A stretch of DNA of 64,000 bases. Origin: Pseudomonadota bacterium. GTDB lineage: Bacteria > Pseudomonadota > Alphaproteobacteria > Sphingomonadales > Sphingomonadaceae. The stretch's first letter is position 1. Every line of letters starts with the position of its first letter. The notes under the pieces are model-generated. The model did no database searches. It saw nothing but the letters and a program-made list of their open reading frames with translations, and was not told where the DNA came from. Positions 17,777 to 26,737 of the stretch are shown piece by piece. The DNA lies in NCBI GenBank assembly GCA_023423655.1, contig JAFAFE010000006.1, forward strand, positions 62,001-126,000, read 5' to 3'. The translations under genes and the position numbers were made by a program.

Positions 17777-18300
17777 AGCGGTAATTTCTCCCCTTCCGGC
17801 TTTGGCCCGCTTGCAAAGGCGACCATGCGTTCAACCACTTCAATATCGACCAGCCCGTCATCGTTCAAAACGGTGTCGCCCTTATCTACCACAATCTTCC
17901 ATTTATCTTCGGGAACCGGATATCGTGCATAGCCCATCATACCCATACATTTGCGCATGGCAGCATTGCGCATACGGAACCGGTCAATTCCCGCCATACG
18001 GGCATTGAGCAAGCCACCCAGCAAACCTCCGGCGCTCGGAATTCTGTCGCGCATCGACAAAATCGGCCCGGCCTGTCCGATACAATAAACCAAATCCCCG
18101 CGTGCCTGATCGGCGGAGACGCCCTCTTTATGGAACAGGAAGAATTTGGCGGGATCACCGGGTATAGCCTTACCCGCAATCTCGTCTGTGGCGCCTTCAT
18201 CTTTGGTGACAGGTGCCTTTTTATCTGCGGCCATCACTGCCGGCGTCGACGCAAGCATCAACGCCGCGCACAAGGTCGCGCGAACCATCTTCATTCTCAT
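17773..18300 (-). CDS. secreted hypothetical protein, upstream partner of 16916-17776
   Basis: A 175-residue protein. A signal peptide at residues 1-24 (ATLCAALMLASTPAVMA) precedes a soluble domain with Met- and Arg-rich stretches (RMAGIDRFRMRNAAMRKCMGMMG) and two cysteines (LVYCIGQ, MRKCMG). GAGGGGGG is a strong ribosome-binding site ahead of the ATG at 18300. Its stop overlaps the next start by four bases. Both proteins are probably periplasmic. Family unknown. Confidence 0.7.
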   Translation of the reverse strand: MRMKMVRATLCAALMLASTPAVMAADKKAPVTKDEGATDEIAGKAIPGDPAKFFLFHKEGVSADQARGDLVYCIGQAGPILSMRDRIPSAGGLLGGLLNARMAGIDRFRMRNAAMRKCMGMMGYARYPVPEDKWKIVVDKGDTVLNDDGLVDIEVVERMVAFASGPKPEGEKLPL

Positions 18301-18612
18301 TGAGCCCCCCTCAATACTATGTCCGGCGCACAATGATGGGAGAATATTATTTATTCAAGCCCTTTCTTGAACCATTCTTACGCCCAATACGGATCGGCCT
18401 TACCTTAGCTTACGCAGCGTCATGATCTGCCGAATGAAAAGCCCGGACAGGTCATTTTTTTCCGTCCCTTTAATTTTCAATATATCCCCCCAGTCTGTCG
18501 ACAGCTTTGCCTCACTCCATTCCGGAGTATTCATCCGTTCATCAAACGGTCATCCGCGCCCTTTAGCCATGGCGGGCGGCGGGGGCTAATTTTCCGGATA
18601 TTGGAGACAAAT

Positions 18613-18966
18613 ATGTTGAAATGTGCCAGCCTGTCGCTTGCCGCCGCTTTAGCCTTGGTCGCTACCCCTACCCCTGCGCTTGCACAACAAGGCGCGAGCG
18701 TGAACGGTGTTGACCAGAGCGCGCAGATCGACTGCAAGGGCGGCGAAGCGCGGGTCAGCGGGACGGGCAATGATGTCCGCATCACCGGCAATTGCAGCCG
18801 TCTCACGGTGAATGGCGTCGACAATAAAATCCATGTCGCGATGGCCGCCAATGGCATCGTCAGCGTTTCGGGCACCGACAATGATGTGCAATGGACCGCG
18901 CCCGGCAAAGCGACCATCCGCCGCAATGTCCAAGGCGTCGATAATCAGGTCCGCCGCGCGCAATAA
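18613..18966 (+). CDS. DUF3060-type secreted protein
   Basis: A 117-residue protein with a signal peptide ending PTPALAQ (about residue 26). The mature part has short repeats of the form ISGTGNDVRITGNC / VNGVDNKIHV / VSGTDNDVQW / VQGVDNQVRRA. These are four turns of a small right-handed beta-solenoid of the DUF3060 kind. GGAG lies six bases before the ATG at 18613. Role unknown. The preceding 280 bases show no gene. Confidence 0.75.
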   Translation: MLKCASLSLAAALALVATPTPALAQQGASVNGVDQSAQIDCKGGEARVSGTGNDVRITGNCSRLTVNGVDNKIHVAMAANGIVSVSGTDNDVQWTAPGKATIRRNVQGVDNQVRRAQ

Positions 18967-19010
18967 ACGGCTTTAACCGACGCTGAAACGGTAAGCGGTT
19001 CGGCGGGCGA

Positions 19011-19038
19011 TCACCGGCTTCACACAGAAAGCCGGTGA
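19011..19038. terminator. 10-bp hairpin between convergent genes
   Basis: TCACCGGCTT pairs perfectly with AAGCCGGTGA across an 8-base loop, between the end of the DUF3060 gene and the end of gatB. There is no T-run, so termination activity is uncertain. Confidence 0.4.
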
Positions 19039-19049
19039 CGCCTTGTGCT

Positions 19050-20516
19050 TTACCCCAACGCCTTCTTGAGCAATTCATTGACCACTTGCGGGTTTGCCTT
19101 GCCTTGCATGGCTTTCATCGTCTGGCCGACGAAGAAGCCGAACAGGGCTTCTTTGCCGCCCTTATATTGTTCAACCTTGTCCGCATTATCGGCGAGGATT
19201 TGGGTGATGACCGCTTCAATCGCGCCGGTGTCGGACGTTTGTTTCAACCCTTCGCGCTCGACAATCGCGCCTGCGCCATCGCCGGTTTCGAGCATGATCT
19301 CGAACACTTTCTTGGCGATGCTGCCCGAAATTGTGCCATCGTCGACCAGTGCGAGCAATTCTGCGGCCTGATCGGATGACACCGGCGAATTTTCAAAACT
19401 TTCGCCGCGCTTGTTGAGCGCGCCGAACAGTTCGGACGTCACCCAATTGGCAGCCGCCGGGGCCTTGACGCCCTTGCCGAGCAGATTGTCGAACCACAGC
19501 GCGCTTTCAACCTCTGCGGTCAGCACATTGGCGTTGTAAGCACTAATGCCCAAGGCTTCATAACGCGCGCGCTTGGGGTCGGGAAGTTCGGGGAGGCTCG
19601 CCTGACATTCGGTAAGAAACGCATCGTCCAACTCTAGCGGCAACAGGTCGGGGTCGGGAAAGTAGCGATAATCATGTGCGTCTTCCTTCGACCGCATCGC
19701 GCGGGTTTTGCCGGTGTCGGGATTGAACAGGCGCGTTTCCTGCACAATCGCGCCGCCCTCTTCGATGACCTCGATCTGGCGCTTCACTTCGCTTTCGATC
19801 GCCTGCATGACGAAACGGATCGAGTTCACATTCTTGGTTTCGGTGCGGGTGCCGAATTCGTCGCCAGGCTTGCGCACCGAAACATTGACGTCGGCGCGCA
19901 TCGAGCCTTGGTCCATATTGCCGTCGCACGAGCCGACATAGCGCAGGATCGAGCGCAGCTTGGCGAGATAGGCCCCGGCTTCGGCAGGCGAGCGCATATC
20001 GGGCTTGGACACAATCTCCATCAGCGCAACGCCGGAGCGGTTCAAATCGACATAGGACATGGTCGGATGCTGGTCATGCATGAGCTTGCCCGCATCCTGC
20101 TCGACATGGATGCGCTCAATGCCAATGTCCTTGGCTTCAGGAAGGCCAGCCTTTTCATCCGCATCAATGGTGAGGACGCCCTCACCCACCAGCGGATGGT
20201 AAAGCTGCGAAATCTGGTAGCCTTGCGGCAAATCGGCGTAGAAATAATTTTTGCGGTCAAAGCGCGACCACGCGTTGATCTCAGCGCCCAAGGCCATGCC
20301 GGTGCGCACCGCTTGGCGGATGCACTCCTTGTTCGGCACAGGGAGCATCCCCGGCATCGCGGCATCAATAAGGCTCACCTGCGTATTAGGCTCCGCTCCG
20401 AACGCGGTCGCCGCGCCCGAAAACAGCTTGGCATTGGTGGTAATCTGCGCATGGACCTCAAGGCCGATCACAACCTCCCAATCCCCGGTTTTTCCTTTTA
20501 CGCGATAGTCCGTCAT
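19050..20516 (-). CDS. gatB: Asp-tRNA(Asn)/Glu-tRNA(Gln) amidotransferase subunit B
   Basis: A 488-residue subunit that binds the mischarged tRNA and phosphorylates its side chain, working with GatA and GatC. EVVIGLEVHAQI is the conserved N-terminus, SYVDLNRSGVALMEIVSKPD the family signature, and the YqeY-like tail domain is present (VNELLKKALG end). It is the last gene of the gatC-gatA-small ORF-gatB run but is separated from it by a 117-bp spacer containing two palindromes. Confidence 0.97.
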   Translation of the reverse strand: MTDYRVKGKTGDWEVVIGLEVHAQITTNAKLFSGAATAFGAEPNTQVSLIDAAMPGMLPVPNKECIRQAVRTGMALGAEINAWSRFDRKNYFYADLPQGYQISQLYHPLVGEGVLTIDADEKAGLPEAKDIGIERIHVEQDAGKLMHDQHPTMSYVDLNRSGVALMEIVSKPDMRSPAEAGAYLAKLRSILRYVGSCDGNMDQGSMRADVNVSVRKPGDEFGTRTETKNVNSIRFVMQAIESEVKRQIEVIEEGGAIVQETRLFNPDTGKTRAMRSKEDAHDYRYFPDPDLLPLELDDAFLTECQASLPELPDPKRARYEALGISAYNANVLTAEVESALWFDNLLGKGVKAPAAANWVTSELFGALNKRGESFENSPVSSDQAAELLALVDDGTISGSIAKKVFEIMLETGDGAGAIVEREGLKQTSDTGAIEAVITQILADNADKVEQYKGGKEALFGFFVGQTMKAMQGKANPQVVNELLKKALG

Positions 20517-20533
20517 TCTTTATTTCCTCTTGT

Positions 20534-20603
20534 GTTCCCGCGAAGGCGGGAACCCAGTGTTATGTAGTGCTTAGCCACCCTGGGCTCCCGCCTGCGCGGG
20601 AGC
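20534..20603. repeat. two palindromic repeats inside the gat cluster
   Basis: GTTCCCGC-GAAG-GCGGGAAC (20534-20553) and GCTCCCGC-CTGC-GCGGGAGC (20584-20603) are perfect 8-bp stem hairpins, 30 bases apart. The second has the same 8-bp arms as a copy at 47549-47568. They resemble dispersed extragenic palindromes and could attenuate read-through from gatA to gatB. Confidence 0.75.
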
Positions 20604-20633
20604 ACGTTGCTTTATCTTTTTAACGCCTGGTTG

Positions 20634-20792
20634 TTAGCGCCGGTCTTCCTTATCCTCTATCTGCTTGCCCGTTTCGCCATCAAAGCGCGCTTCGCCGATA
20701 TGATGTTTTTTGCCATAGGCGTTGATCAGCCCGATCATAACAGCCAAGACGGCCGACCCGATCAGGATGATTAGCCCTAAATTCACCACCAT
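20634..20792 (-). CDS. 52-residue membrane protein between gatA and gatB
   Basis: A short frame whose ATG (20790-20792) lies inside the last codons of gatA (aaATGGTGGTGA), ten bases overlapping. Residues 3-26 form one clear membrane helix (LGLIILIGSAVLAVMIGLI). The rest is a charged tail (GEARFDGETGKQIEDKEDRR). The coupling to gatA and the clean membrane helix plus charged tail support it being real. It is not a known Gat subunit. Function unknown. Confidence 0.6.
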   Translation of the reverse strand: MVVNLGLIILIGSAVLAVMIGLINAYGKKHHIGEARFDGETGKQIEDKEDRR

Positions 20793-22264
20793 TTCTCAGG
20801 ACGCGCGGTAAAGTCTGCGCGCTCTTCGATGGCGAGGCCTGCGTTGAGCACGGCTTGTTCATCCAATGCAGGGCCGATGATTTGCAGGCCCAGCGGGAGG
20901 CCATCCCTGTTCAAGCCGCCCGGCACCGACATGGCGGGGAGGCCGGCAAGGCTGGCGGGCACCGCGAACACGTCATTGAGATACATCGCCAGCGGGTCCG
21001 CGCTTTTTTCGCCAAGGCCGAAAGCGGCGCTCGGTGCGGTCGGCGCGAGGATCACGTCGCATTTCTGGAACGCGTCTTCAAAATCGCGTGCAATCAGCGT
21101 GCGGACCTTTTGCGCCTGTGTGTAATAAGCGTCATAAAAGCCCGCCGACAGCACATAGGTGCCGATCATGATGCGGCGTTTGACTTCGGGGCCAAAGCCT
21201 TCGGCGCGGGTCGCGGCATACATTTCCTGCAAATTCGCGCCTTGCGGCAAATCGCGCAGGCCATAACGCACGCCATCATAGCGCGCGAGGTTGGACGAGG
21301 CTTCGGCAGGCGCGATGATATAATAAGCAGGCAGCGCATATTGGCTGTGCGGCAGCGAAATATCGACGATCTCCGCGCCAGCATCCTTGAGCCACTGGAT
21401 GCCCGCTTCATAGACGCGCACCACATCATCATCCATGCCATCAACGCGATATTCGCGCGGGATGCCGATGCGCTTGCCCTTCAAATCCGCCGACAGCGAT
21501 TTTTCCCATGCGGGCACGTCAAGGTCGAGACTGGTCGCATCCTTGGCGTCAAAACCGGCCATCGCTTCGAGCATGATCGCGCAGTCGCGCACATCGCGCG
21601 CCATCGGGCCTGCTTGGTCGAGGCTGGAGGCGAACGCCACCACGCCCCAGCGCGAGCAGCGGCCATAGGTCGGCTTGATGCCGCTAATGCCGGTGAAGGC
21701 CGCAGGCTGGCGGATCGACCCGCCGGTATCGGTGCCGGTTGCCGCCGGACACAGCCGCGCGGCAATCGCGGCCGAGCTACCGCCCGAAGAGCCACCCGGC
21801 GCGAGCGGCGCGGTGTCATTGGGACGCCGCCAGGGCGAGATGACATTGCCGAAATAGCTGGTCTCATTGGCCGACCCCATCGCGAACTGGTCAAGGTTCA
21901 ATTTGCCCAGCATCCCTGCGCCCGCATCCCATAATTTCTGGCTGACGGTCGATTCATAAGGCGGGATAAAGCCTTCGAGGATATGGCTGGCGGCGGTGGT
22001 TTGCGTGCCATTGGTCGCAAACAAATCCTTCATGCCAATCGGTACGCCGCCCAATGTCCCGAGCGCCTCGCCCTTGGCGCGCTTGGCGTCGATGGCATCG
22101 GCGGCTTCCAAAGCCTTTTCCGGCGTCTTGACGATGAAGGCGTTGAGCGCGTCGGCGCTGGCAACGGCGGCGTTAAAGGCTTCAGCCACTTCGCGCGCCG
22201 AAAAATCGCCTTTGGCGACCCCGTCGCGGATGGCGGCTACGCCTAAGTCAGTCAGGTTGGTCAT
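20783..22264 (-). CDS. gatA: Asp-tRNA(Asn)/Glu-tRNA(Gln) amidotransferase subunit A
   Basis: A 493-residue amidase that releases ammonia from glutamine for GatB. The amidase Ser-cisSer-Lys triad is visible: Lys in PIGMKDLF, the cis-Ser in APGGSSGGSSAA and the nucleophile in TDTGGSIRQPA. Length and motifs match GatA. It lies downstream of gatC, with a palindromic repeat in the 97-bp spacer. Confidence 0.97.
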   Translation of the reverse strand: MTNLTDLGVAAIRDGVAKGDFSAREVAEAFNAAVASADALNAFIVKTPEKALEAADAIDAKRAKGEALGTLGGVPIGMKDLFATNGTQTTAASHILEGFIPPYESTVSQKLWDAGAGMLGKLNLDQFAMGSANETSYFGNVISPWRRPNDTAPLAPGGSSGGSSAAIAARLCPAATGTDTGGSIRQPAAFTGISGIKPTYGRCSRWGVVAFASSLDQAGPMARDVRDCAIMLEAMAGFDAKDATSLDLDVPAWEKSLSADLKGKRIGIPREYRVDGMDDDVVRVYEAGIQWLKDAGAEIVDISLPHSQYALPAYYIIAPAEASSNLARYDGVRYGLRDLPQGANLQEMYAATRAEGFGPEVKRRIMIGTYVLSAGFYDAYYTQAQKVRTLIARDFEDAFQKCDVILAPTAPSAAFGLGEKSADPLAMYLNDVFAVPASLAGLPAMSVPGGLNRDGLPLGLQIIGPALDEQAVLNAGLAIEERADFTARPEKWW

Positions 22265-22282
22265 ATTTTATCTTCCGTAGTG

Positions 22283-22335
22283 CTGAGCTTGTCGAAGCAC
22301 ATTTTTCGGTCATACACGCCCTTCGACAAGCTCAG
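22283..22335. repeat. inverted repeat, CTGAGCTTGTCGAAG family
   Basis: CTGAGCTTGTCGAAG (22283-22297) and its exact reverse complement (22321-22335) flank a 23-base centre, between gatA and gatC. The same arms recur at 46366-46433, so this is a dispersed family. Confidence 0.8.
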
Positions 22336-22361
22336 GGCTAGCGGTTTATAGTAACCCGTGA

Positions 22362-22664
22362 TCACTCAATCACCTTGGGCACACCAAAGAAACCATGTTC
22401 CGGCACGGGGGCATTGGCCAGAACCTTGTCGCGAATATCGCCGCCGGTGAGCGGGTCGTCATTCACTATATCGTCGCGCAGGCGCAATTGGTTGGGGATA
22501 ACCGCAGTCATCGGCTCGACGCCGGTGACATCCACCTCGCCCAATTGCTCGACCCAGCCGAGGATATTGTTAAGTTCGGGTACCAGCGCGTCAATTTCGG
22601 CATCACTCGCGGCAATGCGCGCAAGTTTCGCAATTTTGACGACGGTGTCTCTATCTACCGACAT
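22362..22664 (-). CDS. gatC: Asp-tRNA(Asn)/Glu-tRNA(Gln) amidotransferase subunit C
   Basis: A 100-residue GatC, which wraps around the GatA-GatB interface and stabilises the complex. KIAKLARIAASDAEID, the ILGWVEQLGEVDVTGVEPM segment and the final HGFFGVPKVIE are the conserved parts. It is the first gene of the gat cluster. Confidence 0.95.
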   Translation of the reverse strand: MSVDRDTVVKIAKLARIAASDAEIDALVPELNNILGWVEQLGEVDVTGVEPMTAVIPNQLRLRDDIVNDDPLTGGDIRDKVLANAPVPEHGFFGVPKVIE

Positions 22665-22776
22665 ATTTTTCCTGTTGTCCCGTGATAATCGCTTATCGGT
22701 TGACCATATGAATTTGAATTGTCGCCGCTAGCAGTCACCCCGCCATGTTTCAAGCATAAGGCCATGAGGCAGCCCA

Positions 22777-24645
22777 TCATTGTTGCGGGTCGACATAGGT
22801 GGAGGTGGCCACCCCGTCCACGACAATGCGGTAACGCTCGACGGGCACAAGCTCCACCTTGCTGTCGGGTTTGACCGTCAAGGGATTAAACGCCTTTACA
22901 GCATCATCGGCCGAGGACGCCTCGTCAATGGGCAGCGATATCGGCTCTATATCCCAACTGACCCCCTCCTTGCCCTTCCTTTTTTGCAGAAGCGAAAGCC
23001 GGAGTGGCCCTTTCATTTCGTCCTTTCCGAAAATCACCCAACTATTTTTACCGAGCGGTTTGACGGTGCACGGTCCGAAGCGACAGGTCTGCGTCCCACG
23101 CAAGCGCGCCAGCACGCCTGCCTTGTCTGCGGCAAGGAGCGCAGGGTCTTCAATCACCAACCGGTCCTCCAGCGCCTTATCATCGCGCTCGTTAATACCG
23201 GAAAGATCCCGCAGCGACCAACGATCCTCCGCCTTCAAAGCCTCTTGCGCCTTACTCGCAATGTCGGGATTGCCCGATTTGGCAAGCGTTGCGAGCATTT
23301 CGCGGCCCTTGGGGCCGAAATCGAATGCCATTGCCTGATAGTCGAATTTATGCGCGGGCGTGATGCCTTTTTCAAACCGCGCCATCTGGTCTTTGGCCGA
23401 AATGCTACCGAAATCGAGGATCGGCAGCGCCAAGAACACCGCAATCCCGACCAGCGCCATCGCGCCGCGCAAATTCCACATGCGCGCAAGATCGTCCCAA
23501 TCCTTGCGGCCCTTGATGACCGCCCACAGATAAGAGAGGCCATAGCCGACCGCTATTCCTACGACGAGCATCCCCCAGATGCGCGAAGGCGTCCAGCCAT
23601 ATTGTTCGATGCGCAGCCCCATCGAAATGGCCGCTATAATCGCGAGCGGCAGGATGCAGACAGCGAGCGCAAGCGCCGCCCATTGCAGCAACGTGTTGGT
23701 CGCGCGCTCTTCCCGCCCGTTGCCGATCACGGCATTGGCAAGGATGAACGCGCCCGCCGCACAGCTGAGCAAAATCGGGGTGGTCGCACGGGTTGTGTCC
23801 CATAATTTCTGTAGGCCGGTAAAGGGGAGCGACACAAGGAACAGGACCAGTCCGACCGCCAGAACAGGGGCCAGCACCGACAGGATGACCATCACCAGCC
23901 GCTGCATTGTGGACACCAGCGCATCGCGTTCACGCAACACCCCCACGGCGGTCCCGAACGCAAGCCCTGCAATCATCCAGCCGAACCATTCATCGTTCAA
24001 CAGCTCGCGCAGGAAATCCATGCCGACGAGAGCGAACAGTTCGGCGAGCAAATTGACCAACAGGAAGGAAAGGCCGGTAAAGGCGAGCGAGGCTGCGCCG
24101 ATTACCGCATCATTCCAGATATGGTTGTGGGTGCGCGCATATGGGAATGTGCGCGAGCCCATATCGCGCGCGGCCTGGAACAAGGGGGCGGCCAACAGAA
24201 TCGCGAAGACGCCGCTCATAAACGGAAATTCGACAATCTCGCCGCCGCGATTATAGCCCGCGGTATAATAGCCGACACAGGCAATCACCAGCGCCCATCC
24301 GAGCGCAAAGACGAGGCTCCACCACCAGCGGCGCAATTCGACCGTCAGCACAAAGGCCAAGGTCGCAACGCCGACAAACACAGCCAACGCCTGACGGAAA
24401 GGGGTAAGGTCGCCATTGGCAACGCCCCATTGCGGGGGCGCGGTCCATTCGCCATTGACATAGCTGCGGTCAAAATCGACTAAATAATGGAATAAAAGCG
24501 CAGCAACCGCACAAATGGCCGCCATGATCCACGGGCGCAGCGGCCAAGGCTGGTCGTCCGCATCAAAGCGCATGGTTGCCGCCGTCATACCGCTTCCGGC
24601 CATCTCTTCACCCCTCGCCATAATCTTCATCCAAAGTGCGCTCAT
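22777..24645 (-). CDS. DUF4153 multi-pass membrane protein
   Basis: A 622-residue inner-membrane protein. The first 430 residues hold roughly ten to twelve hydrophobic helices. A soluble C-terminal domain follows, with the family-typical ISAKDQMARFEKGITPAHKF and AFDFGPKGREML segments. The start is uncertain: internal ATGs at 24621, 24603 and 24588 are also possible, and the one at 24603 has AGGGG upstream. It is divergent from the DUF3089 gene (98 bp). Function unknown. Confidence 0.8.
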   Translation of the reverse strand: MSALWMKIMARGEEMAGSGMTAATMRFDADDQPWPLRPWIMAAICAVAALLFHYLVDFDRSYVNGEWTAPPQWGVANGDLTPFRQALAVFVGVATLAFVLTVELRRWWWSLVFALGWALVIACVGYYTAGYNRGGEIVEFPFMSGVFAILLAAPLFQAARDMGSRTFPYARTHNHIWNDAVIGAASLAFTGLSFLLVNLLAELFALVGMDFLRELLNDEWFGWMIAGLAFGTAVGVLRERDALVSTMQRLVMVILSVLAPVLAVGLVLFLVSLPFTGLQKLWDTTRATTPILLSCAAGAFILANAVIGNGREERATNTLLQWAALALAVCILPLAIIAAISMGLRIEQYGWTPSRIWGMLVVGIAVGYGLSYLWAVIKGRKDWDDLARMWNLRGAMALVGIAVFLALPILDFGSISAKDQMARFEKGITPAHKFDYQAMAFDFGPKGREMLATLAKSGNPDIASKAQEALKAEDRWSLRDLSGINERDDKALEDRLVIEDPALLAADKAGVLARLRGTQTCRFGPCTVKPLGKNSWVIFGKDEMKGPLRLSLLQKRKGKEGVSWDIEPISLPIDEASSADDAVKAFNPLTVKPDSKVELVPVERYRIVVDGVATSTYVDPQQ

Positions 24646-24743
24646 CCATAGCGCCCTGATCCGCTTTTGAATTTGCTCAAACTATTGTGCATTGCACCCG
24701 AAGCCGGTGCAAGGGTAAGAAGCGTTCTGCACCATAAATTCAC

Positions 24744-26060
24744 ATGCACGGGAACCCACCACACTTGGCTCGCAAATTTCTTTATCTTGTCGCCTTCATC
24801 ATCTTTGCCGTGCTTGGCGTGGTGATTGCATTCCAACTCAAGACAGACTGGTTCATGCGCACCGCTTTTGTGCCGACCGAACCCTTTGTGGCGCAAGCGC
24901 CGGTTCCGGCGAACAGCTATGCCAATCTCGATATGTGGATTGCGCACCCCAAGATGGAGGGCAAGAATGACCCTGCCTTGTGGCGGCCCGCTCCATTAAC
25001 CGCAGCGCCTGCGGCTCCGGCGGCGGGCAGCGTTCCGGGCGAGGCGGCGGCCAATGCAGCGACACCCGCCGCGACCGATGACAGTACCGAAGCCGCCCAG
25101 CCCCCTGCCCCCGGCAGCGCGGCGGACGAAGCGACGATGCGGGGTAATGCGTCGATCTTCTTTGTCCACCCGACCAGCCTCATCACCAAGGATGGCTGGA
25201 ACGCTTCGCTTGACGACCAGACCACCAATGAACGCGCGCGTATCTTTGTGCGCGGCGAAGCGAGTGTGTTCAACATGGCGGGCAAAATCTGGGCGCCGCG
25301 TTACCGCCAAGCCGCTATTGGTGCGTTTTTGACCGACAGCGAGGACGCAACCAAAGCGATTGATGCCGCCTATCAGGATGTTGCAACCGCGTTCGACCAG
25401 TTTTTGAGCGAAGTCCCTGACAATAGTCCGATCATCCTTGCCGGGCATAGCCAAGGCTCGCTCCATCTGCTGCGCCTTCTCAAAGAGAAGGTCGCGGGAC
25501 GCCCCATCGCCAAGCGGATTGCGGCGGCCTATATTGTCGGCTGGCCGATTTCGCTGGAGCATGATTTGCCAATGATGGGCCTCCCCGCCTGCGGCACGGC
25601 GGAAGCAAGCAACTGTATCGTCAGTTGGTCAAGCTATGCCGAGCCTGCCGACCCCGGCATGGTGCTGGACGTCTATGCCAAATCGCTTGGCCTCAATGGC
25701 ACCCCGCGCGGCACCAGCCCGATGCTGTGCATCAATCCGGTCAATGGCACGCCCAATAGCAGCAGCACGGCGGCGCAAAATCCCGGCACGTTGGTGCCGA
25801 CCGCCGATTTCCTTGATGGCAGCATCCGCCCTGGCGCGGTTCCGGCGCGCTGTGACGAGCGCGGCATTCTCCTGATCGGCGATCCCCCGAAAATGGGGCC
25901 GTATGTGCTGCCGGGCAATAATTATCATGTCTATGATTATCCGCTCTTCTGGATTGCCGCGCGCGAAGATGTGCTGCGCCGCCTGTCGGCCTTTGACGGC
26001 AAAGCCCCGCCGCCGCCCGCTAAACAGCGCCGCAATCCGGCGCTTCCGGTCGCGGACTGA
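24744..26060 (+). CDS. DUF3089 alpha/beta-hydrolase-like protein
   Basis: A 438-residue protein with one N-terminal membrane helix (FLYLVAFIIFAVLGVVIAF) and an Ala/Pro-rich low-complexity insert at about residues 93-132. An alpha/beta-hydrolase fold follows. The nucleophile elbow is AGHSQGS, and a possible catalytic His lies in GNNYHVYDY. DUF3089 proteins are lipase-like; the substrate is unknown. The protein is probably anchored in the inner membrane with its hydrolase in the periplasm. ruvX starts 13 bases downstream. Confidence 0.85.
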   Translation: MHGNPPHLARKFLYLVAFIIFAVLGVVIAFQLKTDWFMRTAFVPTEPFVAQAPVPANSYANLDMWIAHPKMEGKNDPALWRPAPLTAAPAAPAAGSVPGEAAANAATPAATDDSTEAAQPPAPGSAADEATMRGNASIFFVHPTSLITKDGWNASLDDQTTNERARIFVRGEASVFNMAGKIWAPRYRQAAIGAFLTDSEDATKAIDAAYQDVATAFDQFLSEVPDNSPIILAGHSQGSLHLLRLLKEKVAGRPIAKRIAAAYIVGWPISLEHDLPMMGLPACGTAEASNCIVSWSSYAEPADPGMVLDVYAKSLGLNGTPRGTSPMLCINPVNGTPNSSSTAAQNPGTLVPTADFLDGSIRPGAVPARCDERGILLIGDPPKMGPYVLPGNNYHVYDYPLFWIAAREDVLRRLSAFDGKAPPPPAKQRRNPALPVAD

Positions 26061-26073
26061 TGGAGCCGGATTT

Positions 26074-26538
26074 ATGGGCTCTGTAGCGGACGCAGCCGCC
26101 TTCCGCGCGGCACTCCCCGATGGCGGGCGCTTGCTCGGCCTTGATGTCGGCACCAAGACCATCGGCACCGCGCTGTGCGATGCAGGCTGGAGCTTTGCCT
26201 CGCCCGCCCACACCATCGCGCGCAAGAAGTTCAGCGTGGATAAGGCCGCGCTGACGGACTTGATCGCCGCGCAATCGGTCAAGGGCCTCGTCATCGGCCT
26301 GCCGCTCAACATGGACGGCAGCGACAGCCCGCGCACCCAATCCACCCGCGCCTTCGCCCGCAACATGGCCGACACCGGCCTCCCCATCCTCCTATGGGAC
26401 GAACGCCTCTCTACGGTCGCGGTCGAGCGGCTGATGGTCGAAGCCGACCTAAGCCGCGCCAAACGCGCCGAACGGGTCGATGCCCTCGCCGCTGCGCATA
26501 TTTTGCAGGCCGCGATTGATGCGTTGGTGAATGTTTGA
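26074..26538 (+). CDS. ruvX: RuvX/YqgF-type pre-16S rRNA nuclease
   Basis: A 154-residue RNase H-fold protein of the YqgF family, annotated as putative Holliday junction resolvase and implicated in 16S rRNA 5' maturation. LLGLDVGTKTIGTAL holds the first acidic residue, VIGLPLNMDGS is the central motif, LLWDERLSTV holds another acidic residue, and RVDALAAAHIL contains the C-terminal Asp. GGAG lies nine bases before the ATG at 26074. Confidence 0.93.
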   Translation: MGSVADAAAFRAALPDGGRLLGLDVGTKTIGTALCDAGWSFASPAHTIARKKFSVDKAALTDLIAAQSVKGLVIGLPLNMDGSDSPRTQSTRAFARNMADTGLPILLWDERLSTVAVERLMVEADLSRAKRAERVDALAAAHILQAAIDALVNV

Positions 26539-26572
26539 AGGAAGGGTGCGTGGACGGCATATCCCACTACCC

Positions 26573-26661
26573 CGTCATTGCGAGGAACGAAGTGACGAAG
26601 CAATCCAGAGACGCACTGCACAACACTGGATTGCCGCGCGGCGTTGCCGCTCGCAATGACG
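26573..26661. repeat. nested palindromic repeat, CGTCATTGCGAG family
   Basis: CGTCATTGCGAG (26573-26584) pairs with CTCGCAATGACG (26650-26661). Inside, CAATCCAG (26601-26608) pairs with CTGGATTG (26626-26633). The same nested layout occurs at 56147-56268. It lies between ruvX and pyrB. Confidence 0.85.
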
Positions 26662-26737
26662 CGACGCGGGCTATGTGTGCCTACACGACAGATTCACCTT
26701 GAGTAGACTCGCCGACCGGCCTAAACGCTGCCCTTTA

